Assembly (NCBI GenBank): GCA_019509685.1
Contig: JAEKLU010000268.1
Span: forward strand, 1-13,783
Origin: Mesorhizobium sp.
Lineage (GTDB): Bacteria; Pseudomonadota; Alphaproteobacteria; Rhizobiales; Rhizobiaceae
DNA length: 13,783 bases
Reading direction: 5' to 3'
Shown: one piece after another, positions 13,324 to 13,783 of the stretch
How positions within the stretch are numbered: the first letter of the stretch is position 1
Layout of the letters: each line of letters opens with the position of its first letter
Program-made: the position numbers and the translations under genes
The notes under the pieces: model-generated
Seen by the model: only the letters and a program-made list of their open reading frames with translations
The model's database searches: none
Told to the model about the DNA's origin: nothing

Positions 13324-13783
13324 CCGGCCGACATCATCACGCGGCTGCAGCTGATGTCGCAGGACGGCACCAAATCGGATCGCCGGCTGGCCAGCCTCGT
13401 TCTGTCCGATCTCGATTTCGCCTCCAAGGCGGCGATTTCGGAGATCGCCGCACGCGTCGGCGTCAGCGAGCCGACGGTGACGCGCTTTTGCCGCAACCTC
13501 GGCTGCGAGGGACTGCGCGACTTCAAATTCTATCTGGCGCAGGCCATCGCCATCGGCGGCCAGTATCTGTCGCCGGAGCCGCTCAGCCGCGATGCGCGCG
13601 AGCAGCGCATCGCTTCGGCCATCACCGAAGCGGCGATCGCCGCCATCAAGCGCGCCAGCGAGAACCTCGACATGAGCGTGCTGGTGAGCGTGGCCGCCCG
13701 CATTGCCAGCTCAGGCAATATCCTGTGCATCGGCTCCGGCGGCATCTCTTCGATGCTGGCGACCGAGATGCAGAACCGTCTGT
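13315..13783 (+). CDS. MurR/RpiR family transcriptional regulator (partial)
   Basis: The first 156 codons are present; the gene runs off the window. The family pairs an N-terminal helix-turn-helix domain with a SIS domain that binds a phosphosugar. Seen: the start MKTPADIITRLQLM, an HTH region AAISEIAARVGVSEPTVTRF (39-58) followed by CRNLGCEGLRDFKFYLAQ, and a SIS start ILCIGSGGISSMLATEMQNR (136-155). It follows the ATPase by 64 bases and is probably in the same transcript, which makes it the likely local regulator of the importer. ATG 13315 was chosen as the first start in frame that leads into the domain. It has no good ribosome binding site and overlaps a tiny ORF by ATGA. A phosphosugar effector would fit a carbohydrate-type importer, but this is inference. 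Confidence 0.9.
   Translation, partial: MKTPADIITRLQLMSQDGTKSDRRLASLVLSDLDFASKAAISEIAARVGVSEPTVTRFCRNLGCEGLRDFKFYLAQAIAIGGQYLSPEPLSRDAREQRIASAITEAAIAAIKRASENLDMSVLVSVAARIASSGNILCIGSGGISSMLATEMQNRL

Overview
The window looks like chromosomal DNA from a GC-rich alphaproteobacterium of the Hyphomicrobiales (Rhizobiales), most likely Mesorhizobium or a close relative. The reasons are the strong GC bias at codon third positions, the rhizobial style of the proteins (DUF429 next to a PdxY-type kinase, an M81 peptidase beside a CUT1-type importer), and three intergenic repeats of the kinds I recall as common in Mesorhizobium. This placement is inference from sequence only. I see no tRNA, rRNA, CRISPR array, insertion sequence or prophage gene.

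Left part (1-6243) holds housekeeping and small-metabolism genes. A LemA-type lipoprotein gene runs leftward, with the probable first codons of a downstream partner at the window edge. Rightward follow a small tail-anchored membrane protein, a PdxY-like pyridoxal kinase overlapping a DUF429 (RNase H-fold) gene, a beta-carbonic anhydrase, a short interspersed repeat whose end provides the ribosome binding site of a secreted NTF2/SnoaL-like protein, and a large M3 zinc oligopeptidase.

Right part (6353-13783) is one probable uptake-and-catabolism locus in two divergent arms from a control region at 11236-11409. The leftward arm encodes a periplasmic binding protein, a stem-loop, a composite inverted repeat, two ABC permeases with an ATGA overlap, and an M81 (MlrC-like) metallopeptidase. 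The rightward arm encodes an SDR oxidoreductase interrupted by a single in-frame amber codon, the ABC ATPase with a TOBE domain, and an RpiR/MurR-type regulator cut by the window end. Together they would make a complete binding-protein-dependent importer (binding protein, two permeases, ATPase) with two accessory enzymes and a sugar-phosphate-type sensor. The substrate is not evident.

The most notable observations concern repeats and translation signals rather than new protein families. An inverted-repeat element forms the last 15 codons of the M81 gene. A repeat supplies a Shine-Dalgarno sequence, and a 15-base piece of it recurs at a second Shine-Dalgarno. The SDR gene is broken by one codon. 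A chain of tiny ATGA-linked ORFs leads into the RpiR gene, which has no obvious ribosome binding site of its own.
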